Shown: positions 17,282-24,590 of the stretch, in pieces
How positions within the stretch are numbered: position 1 is the stretch's first letter
How the letters are laid out: the number at the start of each line of letters is the position of its first letter
Assembly (NCBI RefSeq): GCF_002214185.1
Contig: NZ_CP022161.1
Coordinates: 10,609,486-10,673,485 of the forward strand
From: Streptomyces capitiformicae
Lineage (GTDB): Bacteria > Actinomycetota > Actinomycetes > Streptomycetales > Streptomycetaceae
DNA length: 64,000 nt
Direction of reading: 5' to 3'
Translations under genes and position numbers: made by a program
The notes under the pieces: model-generated
What the model was told of the DNA's origin: nothing
Database searches by the model: none
The model's input: the letters and a program-made list of their open reading frames with translations, nothing else

Positions 17282-18793
17282 GTGCCCGCTCAGAACCGGC
17301 CCGCCCGCGCGGCCAACCCCGTGCTCCCGGGGTTCCATCCTGACCCGAGCATCTGCCGGGTCGGCGACGATTACTACCTCGCCTGCTCCAGCTTCGAGTA
17401 CTTCCCCGGCGTACCCCTCTTCCACAGCCGCGACCTGGTGCACTGGCGGCAGATCGGGAACGCCCTGGACCGGCCGGAGCAGTTGCGTCTACCGGCCTCC
17501 ATGCCGTCCTCGGGCGGCATCTACGCCCCCACCCTGCGCCATCACGACGGCCGTTTCTGGTTGATCGTCACCAACTGCAGCGAGGGCGGCGGCAATCTGA
17601 TCGTCACAGCGACCGACCCGGCCGGACCGTGGTCGGATCCGATCCCGGCACCGGGCGTGCCCGGTATCGATCCCGACCTGGCCTGGGACGAGGACGGGAC
17701 CTGCTGGTGCACTGTCGCCGGGGTGTCGCAGGTCCGTATCGACCCGACGACCGGGGAAACATACGGGACACCGCACAGGCTCTGGTCCGGCGGGCCCGGC
17801 GCCAAGGCCCCGGAGGCACCTCACCTTTACCGGATCGGCGACTACTGGTACCTGCTCATCGCCGAGGGGGGCACCGAGCGCGGCCACGGCGTCTCGATCG
17901 CCCGCGGCCGTACGCCGGGCGGCCCGTTCGAGCCGTGCCCGGCCAACCCGATCCTGACCCACCGGGGCACCGACCACCCCATCCAGAACACCGGCCACGC
18001 CGACCTGGTCCAGGCACCCGACGGCTCATGGTGGATGGTGCTGCTGGGCGTACGGCCGGGCGGCGGCACGCCCGGCTGGCACGTGCTCGGCCGGGAGACC
18101 TTCCTGGCGCCCGTGACCTGGGAGGACGGCTGGCCGGTCGTCGGCGAGGTCACCTTGGACCTGTCCGCGCTCCCCTGGCCGCTCTCCCCCGCCTCCGCCG
18201 AAGACCGCCGCGACGACTTCGAGCTGAGCGAACTGGGCCCGACCTGGATCTCTGTGCGGGACCGCCCCGCCGAGCTCTGCACCACCAAGGAGCGCCCCGG
18301 ATGGCTGACGCTGCACGCGCGGGGCGGCTCCCTGGACGAGCCCGACGTGGTGTTCACCGGCCGCCGCCAGCAGCACCTCACCTGCCGGGCGCGCACCCTG
18401 GTCGACCCGGAGCAGGGGCGCGGCGGCCTCGCCGTCCGGCTGGACGAGCGGCACCATTACGCGATCGAGGCGTCCGGCACGGAGGTACGCGTGATCGCGC
18501 GCGTCGGCTCCCTGCGCACGGTCGTGGCCGAACGCACCGTGCCCGCCGAGCCGGTGGTCCTCGGTGTCACGATCACCGACCCGCCGCCTCCGCACGGGCC
18601 GTGCACCGGACCCGACGTCGTCTCCCTCGGGGTCGAGGCCGCGGACGGCACGTTCACCGAACTCGCGGCCCTCGACGGCCGCTACCTGTCGACCGAGGTC
18701 GCCGGCGGCTTCACGGGCCGGGTCATCGGCGTGTACGCGGCTGCAGGCACCGTCCACTTCGACTGGTTCGACTACGAGCCTCTGGACAGCTGA
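17282..18793 (+). CDS. GH43 beta-xylosidase / arabinofuranosidase
   Basis: A 503-residue intracellular GH43 enzyme (subfamily 11/12-like layout). The five-bladed propeller (about 1-300) opens with NPVLPGFHPDPSICRVGDDY, whose Asp is the catalytic base, and contains PGIDPDLAWDEDG and the acid region APEAPHLYRIGDYWYLL with the catalytic Glu. A C-terminal beta-sandwich (about 310-500) ends AAGTVHFDWFDYEPLDS. It trims xylose or arabinose from xylo-oligosaccharides. I chose GTG 17282 because GAAAGGA lies about 10 nt upstream; an in-frame GTG at 17261 is possible. Likely cotranscribed with the GH36 gene. Confidence 0.9.
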   Translation: MPAQNRPARAANPVLPGFHPDPSICRVGDDYYLACSSFEYFPGVPLFHSRDLVHWRQIGNALDRPEQLRLPASMPSSGGIYAPTLRHHDGRFWLIVTNCSEGGGNLIVTATDPAGPWSDPIPAPGVPGIDPDLAWDEDGTCWCTVAGVSQVRIDPTTGETYGTPHRLWSGGPGAKAPEAPHLYRIGDYWYLLIAEGGTERGHGVSIARGRTPGGPFEPCPANPILTHRGTDHPIQNTGHADLVQAPDGSWWMVLLGVRPGGGTPGWHVLGRETFLAPVTWEDGWPVVGEVTLDLSALPWPLSPASAEDRRDDFELSELGPTWISVRDRPAELCTTKERPGWLTLHARGGSLDEPDVVFTGRRQQHLTCRARTLVDPEQGRGGLAVRLDERHHYAIEASGTEVRVIARVGSLRTVVAERTVPAEPVVLGVTITDPPPPHGPCTGPDVVSLGVEAADGTFTELAALDGRYLSTEVAGGFTGRVIGVYAAAGTVHFDWFDYEPLDS

Positions 18794-18934
18794 ACCGGCC
18801 CACTCCCCTGCCGCACCGCCGGCAGTGGCAGGCGGTGGCGCCTCGTCGCCGCCTGCCCCCGGATCGGACCACCCGCACGACCCACCCCCCAGTACAAGGG
18901 TGACGTGCTGGCCACCATGGAGGCCAGGTACGTG

Positions 18935-19167
18935 ACGGCAGCAACGCCGGCCAGACCGACTGGACTCCGTACCAGGAGTTCAACAAGTCCGTCTCGCCGG
19001 ACTACCCGAACGACACGATCATCCTGAGGCCGGAGTTCCTGGACGCGCTGCGCGACGGCGAACTCGTGACACTGACCTTCCACTTCTACAGCGGCGAAAA
19101 GCTCATGTAACACGTCAAGAAGTCCGGAGACTCGGTCACCGGCACTCGCGTCACACCCGCCTCCTGA
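18935..19167 (+). pseudogene. X2-type module remnant of a secreted cellulase
   Basis: Plus-strand sequence GSNAGQTDWTPYQEFNKSVS then RPEFLDALRDGELVTLTFHF and YSGEKLM resembles the X2 immunoglobulin-like module that links domains in secreted cellulases and related enzymes. An in-frame TAA interrupts it where YHVKKSGDSVTGT would continue. No catalytic domain is attached. The preceding 140 bases after the GH43 stop contain nothing recognisable. Confidence 0.55.
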
Positions 19168-19181
19168 CCGACCGGCCCCTC

Positions 19182-19213
19182 GCCCTGGTTGCCACCTCCC
19201 CGGCAACCAGGGC
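19182..19213. terminator. Perfect 12-bp hairpin between convergent units
   Basis: GCCCTGGTTGCC (19182-19193) pairs perfectly with GGCAACCAGGGC (19202-19213) around an 8-nt loop. It lies 22 nt downstream of the minus-strand LacI stop and after the plus-strand X2 remnant, so it can serve both directions. Confidence 0.75.
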
Positions 19214-19235
19214 ACCCGCCTTCCGCGCGGTCGCC

Positions 19236-20285
19236 TCACTCGTCCTTCGGCGGGGCCGTGCTCTCCCGGACGGTCAGAGTGGTGGCGATCTCCAGCCCCA
19301 CCTGCGACACTTCCTCACCCCGGCCGAGCGCCAAGGCCAACTCGGTGGCGGCCGTCGCCATCTCGGCCAGCGGCTGATGGACCGTGGTCAGGGGCGGATC
19401 CATCCAGGCCACGGCCGGTACGTCGTCGAAGCCGACCACACTCAGATCGTGCGGGATGCGCAACCCGAGCTCACGCGCGGCCTGGTAGACACCGACCGCC
19501 TGCATGTCGTTCGCGGTGAACACGGCGGTGGGGCGATCGGTGCGGGACAGCAGCTCCCGTGCCGCGGCGTACCCGTGCTCGCGCATGAGCTGGGTCTTCA
19601 CCACCAGGTCAGGTTCCGTCGACAGGCCGGCTTCCGCGAGAGCGGACAAGTAGCCGGACAGCCGGGCGAGGCAGAAGGGGTGATCAGGCCCACTGATCAT
19701 GGCGATGCGCCGGTGCCCCAGGCCGACCAGATGCCGGGTCGCCGCCTGCCCGCCCCTCCAGTTCGTGGCCCCCACGAACGGCACGTCGTCGGGCAGCTCG
19801 TCGATCGGGTCGAAGACGACGAACGGGATGCCCTTCGCCGCCAGTTGTTCCCGCTCGGCTTCCGAGAGCTGCGCGACCGACAGGACGCATCGAGGGCGCC
19901 GGCCGACCGTGTCGTCGATGGTCATGCCCACCGTGTCATGAAGCCCGAACTCCGAGACCAGCACACCGATCCGGTTCCTGCGGGCCACGCGCTCGACACC
20001 GCGGATGATCTCCACGGCCCACATGCTCTCCAACTCGCGGAACACCAGCTCCACGACGTTGCTGCGGCTCTTCGGGGGCTTGCGGTAACCGTGCCGGTGG
20101 ATCAGTTCCTCGACGCGGGCCCGGGTCTCGTCCGACACCCCCGACCGGCCGTTGAGCACCTTCGACACGGTTGGCACCGAGACGCCCGCGGACTCGGCGA
20201 TGTACGCGATCGTCACCGATGCGGGTCCCCCGCCGCCCTCACCGTGGTCCTCCGTCGAAGGTCTTCCCGCTCGGTTGTCCGGCAC
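19236..20285 (-). CDS. LacI-family transcriptional regulator
   Basis: A 349-residue LacI regulator. The helix-turn-helix at about 24-45 reads VTIAYIAESAGVSVPTVSKVLNGR, then a hinge (about 60-70) and a periplasmic-binding-like effector domain with FVGATNWRGGQAATRHLVGLGH, TAVFTANDMQAVGVYQAA and VVGFDDVPAVAWMDPPLTTVHQPL. The first 20 residues are disordered. Close relatives sit beside xylan-utilisation genes, and the convergent GH43/GH36 genes make a xylo- or galacto-oligosaccharide effector plausible. The sequence does not show the operator unambiguously. Confidence 0.9.
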   Translation of the reverse strand: MPDNRAGRPSTEDHGEGGGGPASVTIAYIAESAGVSVPTVSKVLNGRSGVSDETRARVEELIHRHGYRKPPKSRSNVVELVFRELESMWAVEIIRGVERVARRNRIGVLVSEFGLHDTVGMTIDDTVGRRPRCVLSVAQLSEAEREQLAAKGIPFVVFDPIDELPDDVPFVGATNWRGGQAATRHLVGLGHRRIAMISGPDHPFCLARLSGYLSALAEAGLSTEPDLVVKTQLMREHGYAAARELLSRTDRPTAVFTANDMQAVGVYQAARELGLRIPHDLSVVGFDDVPAVAWMDPPLTTVHQPLAEMATAATELALALGRGEEVSQVGLEIATTLTVRESTAPPKDE

Positions 20286-20383
20286 GGTCGCCCTTCCTCA
20301 TCCCCTCGCCTGCTGCCGCCGCCATTCTCGCACCTCGCCGTGGAAGCCACGTAGTGCGTTCGACACAGCGCCACACCACAGGG

Positions 20384-20823
20384 TTGTCAGAGCAACTGGT
20401 ATCTGACCAGCGTTCAGGCCGGCTTCGAACCCTGGCAGAACGGCATGGGGCTGACCGTGAACTCGTTCTAGTCGACCGTCAACACGGGTGGCGGACCGGG
20501 CGGCACCACGACCTGCGAGGTGTCGTACACCACGAACGTGTGGCAGGGAGGCTTCACCGCGAACGTCACCGTCGCCAACACCGGTTCGGCACCGTCGACG
20601 ACTGGCGCCTCGCCTTCATCCTGCCCTCCGGCCAGCCCATCACCAGCGCCTGGAACGCCGCCGTCTCCCCGTCCTCGGCGTCCGTCACGGCGAGCGGCCT
20701 GACACACAGCGCGAGCATCGCCGCCGGAGACAGCCAGATTTCGGCTTCCAGGGCACCTACAGCGGCACCTTCGCCGCGCCGGGCGGGTTCAGCCTGAACG
20801 GGAGCACCTGCGCCAAGACGTGA
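20384..20823 (+). pseudogene. GH12-type endoglucanase tail with CBM2, broken
   Basis: The reading QSNWYLTSVQAGFEPWQNGM then GLTVNSF resembles the end of a GH12 endoglucanase. It is interrupted by an in-frame TAG (20469-20471), then a TGGG linker and a family 2 cellulose-binding module. The CBM2 is spread over three frames: CEVSYTTNVWQGGFTANVTV, DDWRLAFILPSGQPITSAWN and FGFQGTYSGTFAAPGGFSLN. Two frameshifts lie near 20595 and 20735. It ends with the conserved C of STCAKT. Nonfunctional remnant of a secreted cellulase. Confidence 0.75.
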
Positions 20824-20830
20824 CGTGACC

Positions 20831-20902
20831 GGCGCCGGACGCTTCCGTGCCGTCCGGCGCCGTTGACAGCGATCCGTGGCGAGGGCCCTCGCCACGGATC
20901 GC
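20831..20902. terminator. Two adjacent perfect hairpins
   Basis: GGCGCCGGACG (20831-20841) pairs with CGTCCGGCGCC (20851-20861). Immediately after, 20869-20885 and 20886-20902 form a perfect 17-bp palindrome with no spacer. They sit between the convergent CBM2 remnants and look like terminators for the plus-strand and minus-strand units respectively. Confidence 0.75.
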
Positions 20903-20924
20903 ACCAAGAAGACAGACCGTCTGC

Positions 20925-21110
20925 TCAACTCCCCGTGACAGCACAGACGGTGGCGTTGAGGGTGTAGGAGCTCGGCGGGGCGGTGTTGCCCATGTGGGTT
21001 GCCTGGAAGCCGATGTCGACCGACGCGCCTGGAACGATGGTGGCGTTGTGGGAGACGACGTTCCTGGCCGTCACGCCGCAACCGGAGCTGGGGCTCGCGG
21101 CGGATTCGAC
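20925..21110 (-). pseudogene. CBM2 C-terminal fragment
   Basis: The minus strand encodes NVVSHNATIVPGASVDIGFQ then ATHMGNTAPPSSYTLNATVC and a stop: the last 55-60 residues of a second, divergent family 2 cellulose-binding module. The upstream part and any catalytic domain are missing; after about 21110 the sequence is unrelated. Confidence 0.7.
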
Positions 21111-21195
21111 AGCCGTGCGCGGGGTGTTATCGCCCTGGTCGCGCGCCAGTCCTGGTCATCATGAACTCTTCGTTCACTTCGTGAATCGCGGTCCC

Positions 21196-21780
21196 TCACA
21201 CGCGGGTCCACTTCTGGTTGGCCTGGCCGTTGCAGGTCCACAGGACCAGCGGGGTTCCGTTGGCGGTGCCCGCCCCGTTGACGGCGAGGCACAGCCCGTT
21301 CTGGACGTTGCGGATCGATCCGTCGGAGCCGACGGTCCACTTCTGGTTGTTCTGTCCGTTGCAGGGCCAGGTGATCACACGGGTGCCGTTGGTCGTGCCC
21401 TGGTTGTAGGCGTCCAGGCACTTGTCGCCGAAGACGCGGATCTCGCCTCCGGCCCAGGTGGTCCACAGCTGGTTGGCGGCCGTGTGGCAGTCCCAGATCA
21501 GCGTCGCCGTCCCGGCCGCGGTGGAGGCGCGGTCCACGTCCAGGCAGCGACCGGACCCGGTGCCGCGCAGGCGTGCGGTGGTGGCGGCCAGCGGGCTGCC
21601 GCCGGTCATCTTGAACACGGCGACACCGTGCGCGGGGACGCTCGCCGAGATCTGCCCGGAGGTGCTGGACGTGCCGCCGGTCCACAGGTCGGTGAGGGTG
21701 AACGAGCTGCCGGACAGGCCGACCTGCGCGGCCGTGGTGGTGACGGTCGTGGTGCCCTCGACGGGCGTAATGGACGCGGA
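21196..21780 (-). pseudogene. GH27 C-terminal domain plus CBM13, headless
   Basis: The minus strand reads AAQVGLSGSSFTLTDLWTGG and ISASVPAHGVAVFKM, the C-terminal beta-sandwich of a GH27 alpha-galactosidase, then a complete-looking ricin-type CBM13 with three QxW repeats (AANQLWTTW, NNQKWTVGSD, ANQKWTRV). The catalytic barrel is absent; the upstream end is joined out of frame to a TetR regulator at about 21778. The intact GH27 at 42-44 kb has the same architecture but clearly different sequence, so this is not its missing part. Confidence 0.8.
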
Positions 21781-22177
21781 ACAGCTCCCGGGCCATCCGC
21801 CCGGCGTCGCTGCCGCTGGACGCGGCGACCAGCAGCCCGGCCGCGTACTGGGGCGAGAACTGCAGCTGCAGTTCGGCGGATGCCCGCAGGTTCTCCAGCA
21901 GATCACCCCGCAGCGACCCGGTGGCCACCACCTCGAACGGCTCGTCCACCGCCCGCACCCCCGCACGGCGCAGCGCCGCCGTCATCAGCTCGTCCTTGTT
22001 CGTCCACCGCCGGTACACCGTCTTCGTGCTGGCCCCGGCCCTGCGGCACACCTCGGTCAGGCTCAACCGCTCGTAACCCACCTCGGACAGCAGCTCCAGC
22101 GCCGCGTCCAGCAAAGCGGCCTCACGGTGGGCGTCCAACGGACGGCCACGTGCCCTTTCCTGACTCGGCACAGTCAT
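21778..22177 (-). pseudogene. TetR-family regulator, C-terminally truncated
   Basis: The DNA-binding half of a TetR regulator is intact: REAALLDAALELLSEVGYER, LTEVCRRAGASTKTVYRRWT and NKDELMTAAL at about residues 15-65. The effector domain breaks off after SGSDAGRMARELFRVHYA (about residue 133), where the frame passes into GH27 DNA. The most likely start is ATG 22177; in-frame upstream ATGs at 22213 and 22243 lie in a duplicated 36-bp segment. It diverges from the thiolase operon, with a 29-bp palindrome at its 5' end. It was probably that operon's repressor; without the ligand domain, function is doubtful. Confidence 0.75.
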
Positions 22178-22231
22178 GGCTTCGACCTCACAGTCCTGAC
22201 TCGACACAGTCATAGCTTCGACCTCACAGTT
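22160..22231. repeat. 36-bp tandem duplication
   Basis: Two direct copies, 22160-22195 and 22196-22231, differ at only a few positions. The unit is a multiple of three, covers the start region of the truncated TetR gene, and adds in-frame upstream ATG codons. Confidence 0.85.
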
Positions 22232-22258
22232 AGGAAACGACATGATGTCTTTTCCTAA
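22230..22258. promoter_or_regulatory. 29-bp palindrome, operator copy 1
   Basis: TTAGGAAA-N13-TTTCCTAA. It overlaps the 5' end of the truncated TetR gene in the divergent promoter region. A second copy with the same spacing lies at 22354-22382, so this is very probably a regulator binding site. Confidence 0.75.
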
Positions 22259-22353
22259 GTAGAGTCTCCATCGCCCTTCGCGTCAAGCGCCCGAACCGCC
22301 CTGCACGCGCAGCCCATTGACAAGCGCACCCGGCACGTGTTCGCTGGAGTCAA

Positions 22354-22382
22354 TTAGGAAAAGGCACTGCGTCGTTTCCTAG
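22354..22382. promoter_or_regulatory. 29-bp palindrome, operator copy 2
   Basis: TTAGGAAA-N13-TTTCCTAG, identical in arm length and spacing to copy 1 and centred 124 bp from it. It ends 68 bp before the thiolase start codon, a position suited to blocking that promoter. Confidence 0.75.
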
Positions 22383-22450
22383 TTCCGTGCTGGCGACAGC
22401 ACGCTCAGCCATGTCACTCAAACGTCCTACGACGAAGTAGGAGCCGGTTC

Positions 22451-23626
22451 ATGACCCACCCTCCCTCGGCGGCGATCGTCGGCGTCGGATCCACGGAGTT
22501 CTCGAAAGCCTCCGGCCGCAGCGAGCTACGGCTCGCACTCGAGGCATGCACCCTCGCCCTCGCCGACGCCGGCCTCGACCCCTCGGACGTCGACGGACTC
22601 GTCACCATGACGATGGACGACAACGACGAGCCGGCCGTCGCCCACTACCTCGGACTCGACGCGCTGACCTTCTTCGCGCGCACCGCCGGTGGCGGTGGTG
22701 GCGGGCCGGGCACCCTCGCGCTGGCGTCGATGGCGATCGCCACCGGCAGGGCGCGGACCGTCATCTGCTACCGGGCGATGAACGAGCGCTCGCAGGGACG
22801 GTTCGGGCAGCCGTCGCGCTACGCCGGCGACCGAGCGGCCACCGCCGCGGCGGTCACCATGTCGTGGGCCGCTCCCTTCGGCATGGTGACGCCGGCCGCG
22901 TTCTTCGCGCCGAGCTTCCGCCGCTATATGCACGAGTACGGCGCGACCTCGGAGGACTTCGGCCGCCAGGCCGTCGTACAGCGCGCCTACGCGAACAAGA
23001 ACCCCCAGGCCTTCTTCCATGACCGGCCACTCACCCTGGACGACCATCAGTCGTCGCGGATGATCGCGGACCCGCTGCGGCTCTTCGACTGCTGTCAGGA
23101 GAGCGACGGCGGGGTCGCCCTGGTCCTCACCGCGCCGGACCACGCGAAGGATCTGCGCCAACCACCCGTCGCCGTGCTCGGGGCGGCGATGGGAGTGGGC
23201 CCGCGGCAGTACGGAGTGGCTCCGCTCTACCGGGACGACCTCGCCGTCGCGGCCGAGACGCGGGTGATGGGCGACCAGTTGTGGGCCCAGTCCGGACTCG
23301 GGCCCGGTGACATGGACCTCGCCATTCTCTACGACCACTTCAGTCCGGCGGTGCTGATGCAGCTGGAGGCACTCGGGTTCTGCGGCCTCGGCGAGGCCCC
23401 CGGTCTGGTCCGGGACGGCGGCACCGAAATCGACGGTGTGATCCCCACCAACACCAACGGCGGCCAGCTGTCCGAGGGGTACATCCACGGCTTCAACGGA
23501 CTGGCCGAGGCGGTACGCCAGTTGCGCGGCACCGCCGTGAACCAGGTCACCGGCGCGGCGCACGCCGTCGTCACCGGCGGCTCGCACGCCCCCACCAGTG
23601 GAGTCGTCCTGGGACGGACGGCATGA
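22451..23626 (+). CDS. SCP2-type thiolase-like protein (Ltp family)
   Basis: A 391-residue thiolase-fold protein of the nonspecific lipid-transfer/SCP2-thiolase branch: start AAIVGVGSTEFSKASGRSEL, middle LFDCCQESDGGVALVL, and end NTNGGQLSEGYIHGFNGLAE. It lacks the usual C-terminal CxG and GHP thiolase motifs. In Ltp2-type members with a DUF35 partner the enzyme acts as an aldolase on beta-hydroxyacyl-CoA, using tyrosines where thiolases use Cys/His. Tyrosines in ILYDHFSP and EGYIHG sit in comparable places. A DUF35 gene follows directly. GTAGGAG lies about 8 nt before the ATG. First gene of a seven-gene operon. Confidence 0.88.
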   Translation: MTHPPSAAIVGVGSTEFSKASGRSELRLALEACTLALADAGLDPSDVDGLVTMTMDDNDEPAVAHYLGLDALTFFARTAGGGGGGPGTLALASMAIATGRARTVICYRAMNERSQGRFGQPSRYAGDRAATAAAVTMSWAAPFGMVTPAAFFAPSFRRYMHEYGATSEDFGRQAVVQRAYANKNPQAFFHDRPLTLDDHQSSRMIADPLRLFDCCQESDGGVALVLTAPDHAKDLRQPPVAVLGAAMGVGPRQYGVAPLYRDDLAVAAETRVMGDQLWAQSGLGPGDMDLAILYDHFSPAVLMQLEALGFCGLGEAPGLVRDGGTEIDGVIPTNTNGGQLSEGYIHGFNGLAEAVRQLRGTAVNQVTGAAHAVVTGGSHAPTSGVVLGRTA

Positions 23627-23649
23627 CCGGCAGGAAGGAGCCGACCACG

Positions 23650-24078
23650 ATGACCAAGGCCCCCACGGCGGGTCGCCCACGCCCGGCGGCGAACCCCGAC
23701 ACCCGGTTCTTCTGGGACGCCGCCTTCGAACGCCGGCTGGCGGTTCAGCGCTGTTCCGCGTGCCGCGCGCTGCGCCACCCGCCCGGTCCCGCCTGTCCGG
23801 AGTGCCACTCGCTCGACTGGGAGGTCAGCGACGTCAGCGGCCGCGGCACGCTCTACAGCTACACGGTCCTGCACCACCCTCCCGCACCCGGGTTCGACGG
23901 CCCCGCGGTCATCGCCGTCGTCGATCTGGAGGAGGGCGTCCGGATGGTCTCGAACGTCGTCGGGGCCGATCCGGCGACGCTGACGATCGGCGAGGCGCTG
24001 GAGGTCTGCTTCGAGGAGTACGTGGGCTGGACGGTGCCGCAGTTCCGCCGCCCGGCCGCACGGGAAGCGGTCCGGTGA
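23650..24078 (+). CDS. DUF35 / OB-fold zinc-ribbon partner protein
   Basis: A 142-residue protein with an N-terminal rubredoxin-like zinc ribbon (RCSACRALRHPPGPACPECHS, four Cys in CxxC pairs) and a C-terminal OB fold (GRGTLYSYTVLHHPPAPGF). DUF35 proteins form complexes with SCP2-type thiolases and are needed for their aldolase or thiolase activity. I prefer ATG 23650, with GGAAGGAG 8-9 nt upstream; an ATG at 23623 overlapping the thiolase stop (ATGA) is also in frame. It overlaps the next gene by 4 nt. Confidence 0.9.
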   Translation: MTKAPTAGRPRPAANPDTRFFWDAAFERRLAVQRCSACRALRHPPGPACPECHSLDWEVSDVSGRGTLYSYTVLHHPPAPGFDGPAVIAVVDLEEGVRMVSNVVGADPATLTIGEALEVCFEEYVGWTVPQFRRPAAREAVR

Positions 24079-24590
24079 GCGCCGAGGTGGGCACGGACAT
24101 CGCCGCGCTGCTGCTGCGTCTGACGGTGGGCGGCACGATGATCGCGCACGGCTGGAACCACGCGTTCGGCGGCGGGGGAATCGCGGGCACCGCCCGCTGG
24201 TTCGAGTCCATCCACGTACGCCCCGGCCGTCTCAACGCCTTCGTCGCCACCGCCACCGAACTCGGCGCCGGCCTGCTGCTCGTGCTCGGTCTGCTCACAC
24301 CGCTGGCGGCCGCCGCCGTGGTCGGCACGATGCTCGTCGCGCTGGTGACGAACCACCTCCGCAACGGCTTCTTCATCTTCCGGCCGGGCGAGGGCTATGA
24401 GTACGTCCTCATGATCATCGTCGCCTCCTGCGCACTCGGAGCGCTGGGAGCCGGCAGCTGGTCCGTCGACCACCACGTCGACACGCACGTCGACGGCTGG
24501 GCCGGTCTCGCCCTCACGGCCGGCATCGGAGTCGCCGCGGGCGTGATGACCCTGGCGGCCTTCTGGCGCCCCGAACCACACAAAGGATGA
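24075..24590 (+). CDS. DoxX-family membrane protein
   Basis: A 171-residue DoxX-type protein with four hydrophobic segments: ALLLRLTVGGTMIAHGWNHA, LGAGLLLVLGLLTPLAAAAV, YEYVLMIIVASCALGALGAG and a final LALTAGIGVAAGVMTLAAFW. The start GTG overlaps the preceding stop (GTGA) and its own stop overlaps the next ATG, so it is translationally coupled on both sides. DoxX proteins are poorly defined; they are associated with quinone-linked or redox-stress functions. Its role in this catabolic operon is unknown. Confidence 0.85.
   Translation: MSAEVGTDIAALLLRLTVGGTMIAHGWNHAFGGGGIAGTARWFESIHVRPGRLNAFVATATELGAGLLLVLGLLTPLAAAAVVGTMLVALVTNHLRNGFFIFRPGEGYEYVLMIIVASCALGALGAGSWSVDHHVDTHVDGWAGLALTAGIGVAAGVMTLAAFWRPEPHKG

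Noticed and set aside
15029..17443. 804-codon minus-strand frame opposite GH36
   Set aside because: Repetitive Gly/Val/Gln-rich translation typical of the antisense of a GC-rich gene; GH36 on the plus strand has complete catalytic motifs.
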